A DNA stretch of 64,000 nt, taken from the NCBI GenBank assembly GCA_965153355.1, contig OZ231126.1, positions 59,830,001-59,894,000 on the forward strand, in the 5' to 3' direction. Origin of the DNA: Flaccisagitta enflata. Its lineage: Eukaryota > Chaetognatha > Sagittoidea > Aphragmophora. Of the stretch, positions 60,711-64,000 are shown piece by piece. The position numbers and the translations under genes were made by a program. The notes beneath the pieces are model-generated. The model was not told where the DNA came from. It did no database searches and saw only the letters and a program-made list of their open reading frames with translations. Each line of letters begins with the position of its first letter. Within the stretch, counting starts at the first letter, position 1.

Positions 60711-62377
60711 CTAGTCATCCAAGGATCGCACATGGTCAGCGGTAACCTATGCCCTCCTCTGAGTGATCAAGTGAGGGATGGAGTATGAGCAGGGCAGTGG
60801 CCCCAGAGGGCCAAAGTCTTGTAAAGCACAGGGGTGTTCAGTAGATGTCATCTAGACTTGGAAATACGGGGGAATTTGTGAGAGAAGACAAATAAACTTA
60901 GGAGACTGATATTTGGAATGCAAACTAATAAAAGGGTGCTTTATTGCTCATGGGTGATGGTTGCTATGGAAACACATTTCCATGTATTCTCGCTAAAGTA
61001 TCAATATTTTGAGAGATTTTTTGAGGGAACATTGTTAAGAATAAAATTTGCTGTAACTTTCCCAGAGTATGTTCTGATAGAATATTGCTCATTTGGCGGT
61101 TTCTAGGGATCATCACAGGGCTGTCACACATAGTTACGCTCCCTAGCAATGGTTAAACGAGCAGCATTCTTACAGAACATGTTGTGGAAAAGTTGTTGCA
61201 AATTCTATTTTGAACAATGCTCTCTCAAGAAATTTCTCAAAATATTGATAACGGGTGGTCAAAAAAAAAAGTGACGAAGCTAGAATTTTCTCCAATAGGT
61301 TTTGATTTTTTTTTGTAAGTTAATATCTTAAAAATGAAGTATAGTGTACAAAAAGAATTTTTTTTTGATTTTTTCAAACAAATAACTATATGAATATGAA
61401 AAAGTAAAATGTTTGCGTAGATCAGTAATAACATAAATATCAGCTAATTCTAAATAACACATACTTTAACTAGGTCATGTCTGATATAAACATTATCAAT
61501 TGTAAGTCTCCAAGCTTTAGTTAAAGAGATTTGAATAGAAAACAAAAGAATGTTTTTAAGAAGTATCTTTTGCTTTGTTGTATGCATGTATTTTTAAAAT
61601 TTTTCTTAGATTTTTTTCAAGGTTTTGAGTCATCCTTAACTATAAATAGTGAATCTATAAAAAAATTTTAGTCTTTTTACAAAAATTTTTTTCAAAAAAT
61701 CAAAGTGGTCAAAAATTAAATTGAGTTAATTGTAAATAGCTCCAAATGTAAAAGAAATCTACAAAAATCACAATAATGAAAAAAATTCTCCTGCACCATA
61801 TCCTTTTAGCAAAAAAAGAATATTTTCATAAATATTTTTTAAAAAAGGATATAAGTAAACAAAAAAAAAACTTTTTTTTTGACCACCCGTTACTTTTGCG
61901 TGATTACATGAAAATGTGTTTCTATACCAACCAACACCTATGGGCAATAAAGTATCCTTTTATCAGTTTATATTCCAAATATCAATCTCTTAAATACATT
62001 TGTTTTCCTGTAATGAATTCCCCTGTATTTTCAAGACTGGACGACATCTACTGTATTTCTAGATATCCTAAGGGGGCACATTGAATTTGAAGGCTGATGT
62101 GTAGATATGTCGTATGAAGAGGGAAAGCTTAGTCTGGAGGATAAATTTGAGGTCTGGTTGGTAAGCTTAAGGCCTGAACGGCAAATTTGAGGCATGGAAG
62201 GCTGGTTGGAAGCCACTATGGTATGGAGGGTAGAAATTAGGCCTAAGAATGCTGATTTGAGGCCTTGATGACCAGTTGGGGGACATAAAGAAAAACAGAA
62301 AAAATAACATAAAGGTGAACGCTTGGAAATTCACCCCTGTTTTCTACAGGACATCGGCTCTTTGGGGCCACTGCCCA
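60711..62377 (+). mobile_element. Family B element containing a family D element (copy 2)
   Basis: Start AGTCATCCAAGGATCGCAC, module with GGGCAGTGGCCCC, decayed array at about 62090-62280, end GGGGCCACTGCCCA. Counterpart of 28869-33818 without the 3.3-kb insert. Confidence 0.75.
60839..62053. mobile_element. Family D foldback element with nested TA element (copy 2)
   Basis: Counterpart of 28996-30185. The nested ACGGGTGGTCA element is at 61251-61890, TA-flanked. An X-box-like GTTGCTATGGAAAC lies at 60960-60973. Confidence 0.8.
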
Positions 62378-62984
62378 AAAAGCAGAAACGATCCAGACGA
62401 TCGCGTGCATCGGCGGCGAGTGTGGGGGCAGGTGGCCAAAGCTGAAATATGGAGAATCTTTGTTTGGTTAATGAGGCAATTATCACAGATTGGCGGTTAG
62501 ATTTACCAACATCCATGGCTTTTCATACAAGTCTTTTGTGCATTTAATTTTACATTCTGTGAGATAGATTCTAACTGACAGACAAAGTTAGAATGAAGAA
62601 TTCGAACAGAGTCAGATAGTAAGATAGGAGGAACAATTTCTCTCGCTATACCCAAACTGAAATAAAAGGAAGAGGGCCTTGTGAACCCTCACTGACTAGT
62701 TAAAACACGCGCACTACTCGTAGTTTTCCACAAAACATAATCTGAAAAGAGGTAGTTGGACAGAGAGAATTCGCACGACGACGTCGTTAACCCAAACTCT
62801 CTCGAGGTTACTGTTTATGACGATTCAAAATCTAATGACTTGATTCAATTTAGTCAGGCTAATTTGATCTTTTTTTATATCTCGTCCGCTTGCAATTGGG
62901 TCTTGGGACGTGAGGCATGTGATGTGGCATTCCGATCGGTTGGAGTTGTGCCAGTGAAGAAAAGTTCAATGGGAAGTTGTCGTC

Positions 62985-63418
<434 letters not shown>

Positions 63419-63773
63419 CTATTGAGGGATGAGGGGGAAGGTAGCGGAAGTGTTTGCATGTTTGAAAAGGTCATGTCATTTGATTTTATGTCATCGCCCG
63501 ATACTTGTTTAGTTAAGAGTATTTCATTATTGACCCTCCCCACCCGACTTGGGTTGCCATATATCCAGCCTTGTTTTTCTTCTTCCCTTCTCCTAATACT
63601 AGTACAAGAGAAATAGTGACATGTCTTTCTTTCCATTTATTTGAATTTTCATGGCAATTGTGACGTCACGGCTACTACAGAGACTGCCGCTATCTCCAGA
63701 TCCTCTCAAAGACTCTCATCTAATTAGCTTTATCAGTTGAGTCGGCTCTTCTTGGAAGAAGAAAGTCGCGTTG

Positions 63774-64000
63774 GGGCGTGTTCCTAGTGAGCGCCAAAAA
63801 CGCGTTTGTTCCCGTGAAACGCGATAACAGTGTGAACACATATTCAAGAATTTCAACCGTCCCACGAAGGAGTGAGTGAAGGGAGTGAGCGAGCCCATGA
63901 ATGGAGCGAGCGAGCGAAGCAAGTGTAGCAAAGCGGAGCGCTGCAGAGCGAGTGAGCTGAGTGAGCGGAGTGAGCGGAGTGAGCGGTGCGAGCGAACGAA
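63774..64000. mobile_element. Family C MITE, counterpart of C1, cut by window end
   Basis: Begins GGGCGTGTTCCTAGTGAG after TTG (63771-63773); same insertion as 35129-35415. Confidence 0.85.

Overview
The window looks like non-coding, repeat-packed DNA from a eukaryote, most likely an invertebrate animal. The reasons are very long di- and trinucleotide microsatellites, animal-type transposons with clear target-site duplications (TSDs), a LINE reverse transcriptase, a BEL/Pao-like Gag and no operon-like gene packing. I cannot name the species. I recognise no spliced host gene, tRNA or rRNA. Only three pieces of coding sequence are convincing, and all belong to transposable elements: a 5'-truncated LINE reverse transcriptase (51456-53153, minus), an intact 912-residue Gag-like frame without a pol (53587-56325, plus) and a decayed Tc1/mariner transposase (about 43240-43600, minus).

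Layout. 1-9.8 kb: a CAA/CAC microsatellite, an array of CRE-like sites, foldback elements and the first family A elements. 9.8-14.4 kb: family B elements nested in one another and in a family A element. 15.3-19.2 kb: three TA-flanked foldback elements in a row. 19.7-21.2 kb: more family B. 22.15-35.35 kb and 57.31-64.0 kb: two direct copies of one duplicated segment, the second running off the window. 35.4-45.6 kb: family C, A and B elements, long CT/GA arrays and a nested mariner pair. 45.7-50.7 kb: family D, E, A and hAT elements. 51.2-56.3 kb: the LINE and the Gag frame.

Family names A to M are local labels. Family A is the most interesting. It has a CAAGG-type end, an internal GGAC/GGTC microsatellite and a terminal hairpin one arm of which is also complementary to a site near the other end. 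The arm sequence changes from subfamily to subfamily while complementarity is kept, and three comparisons with unoccupied sites put insertions in T/A runs. This architecture fits non-autonomous Helentrons (DINE-1/HINE-like), which is inference. Family B has a similar plan with a 21-bp minisatellite. Family C is a Harbinger-like MITE with 3-bp TSDs. Families D to G and I to K are mostly TA-flanked foldback elements.

The duplicated segment works as a ledger. Elements present in one copy and missing from the other give exact ends and TSDs for a 3.3-kb long-TIR element (9-bp TSD), a 2.0-kb long-TIR element (8-9 bp), a 294-bp MITE (4 bp), a Harbinger-like MITE (3 bp), a TA MITE, one family A and one family B insertion. 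One locus (28869-33818) shows five levels of nesting. I could not exclude that the two copies are unmerged haplotypes in an assembly; read depth would decide.
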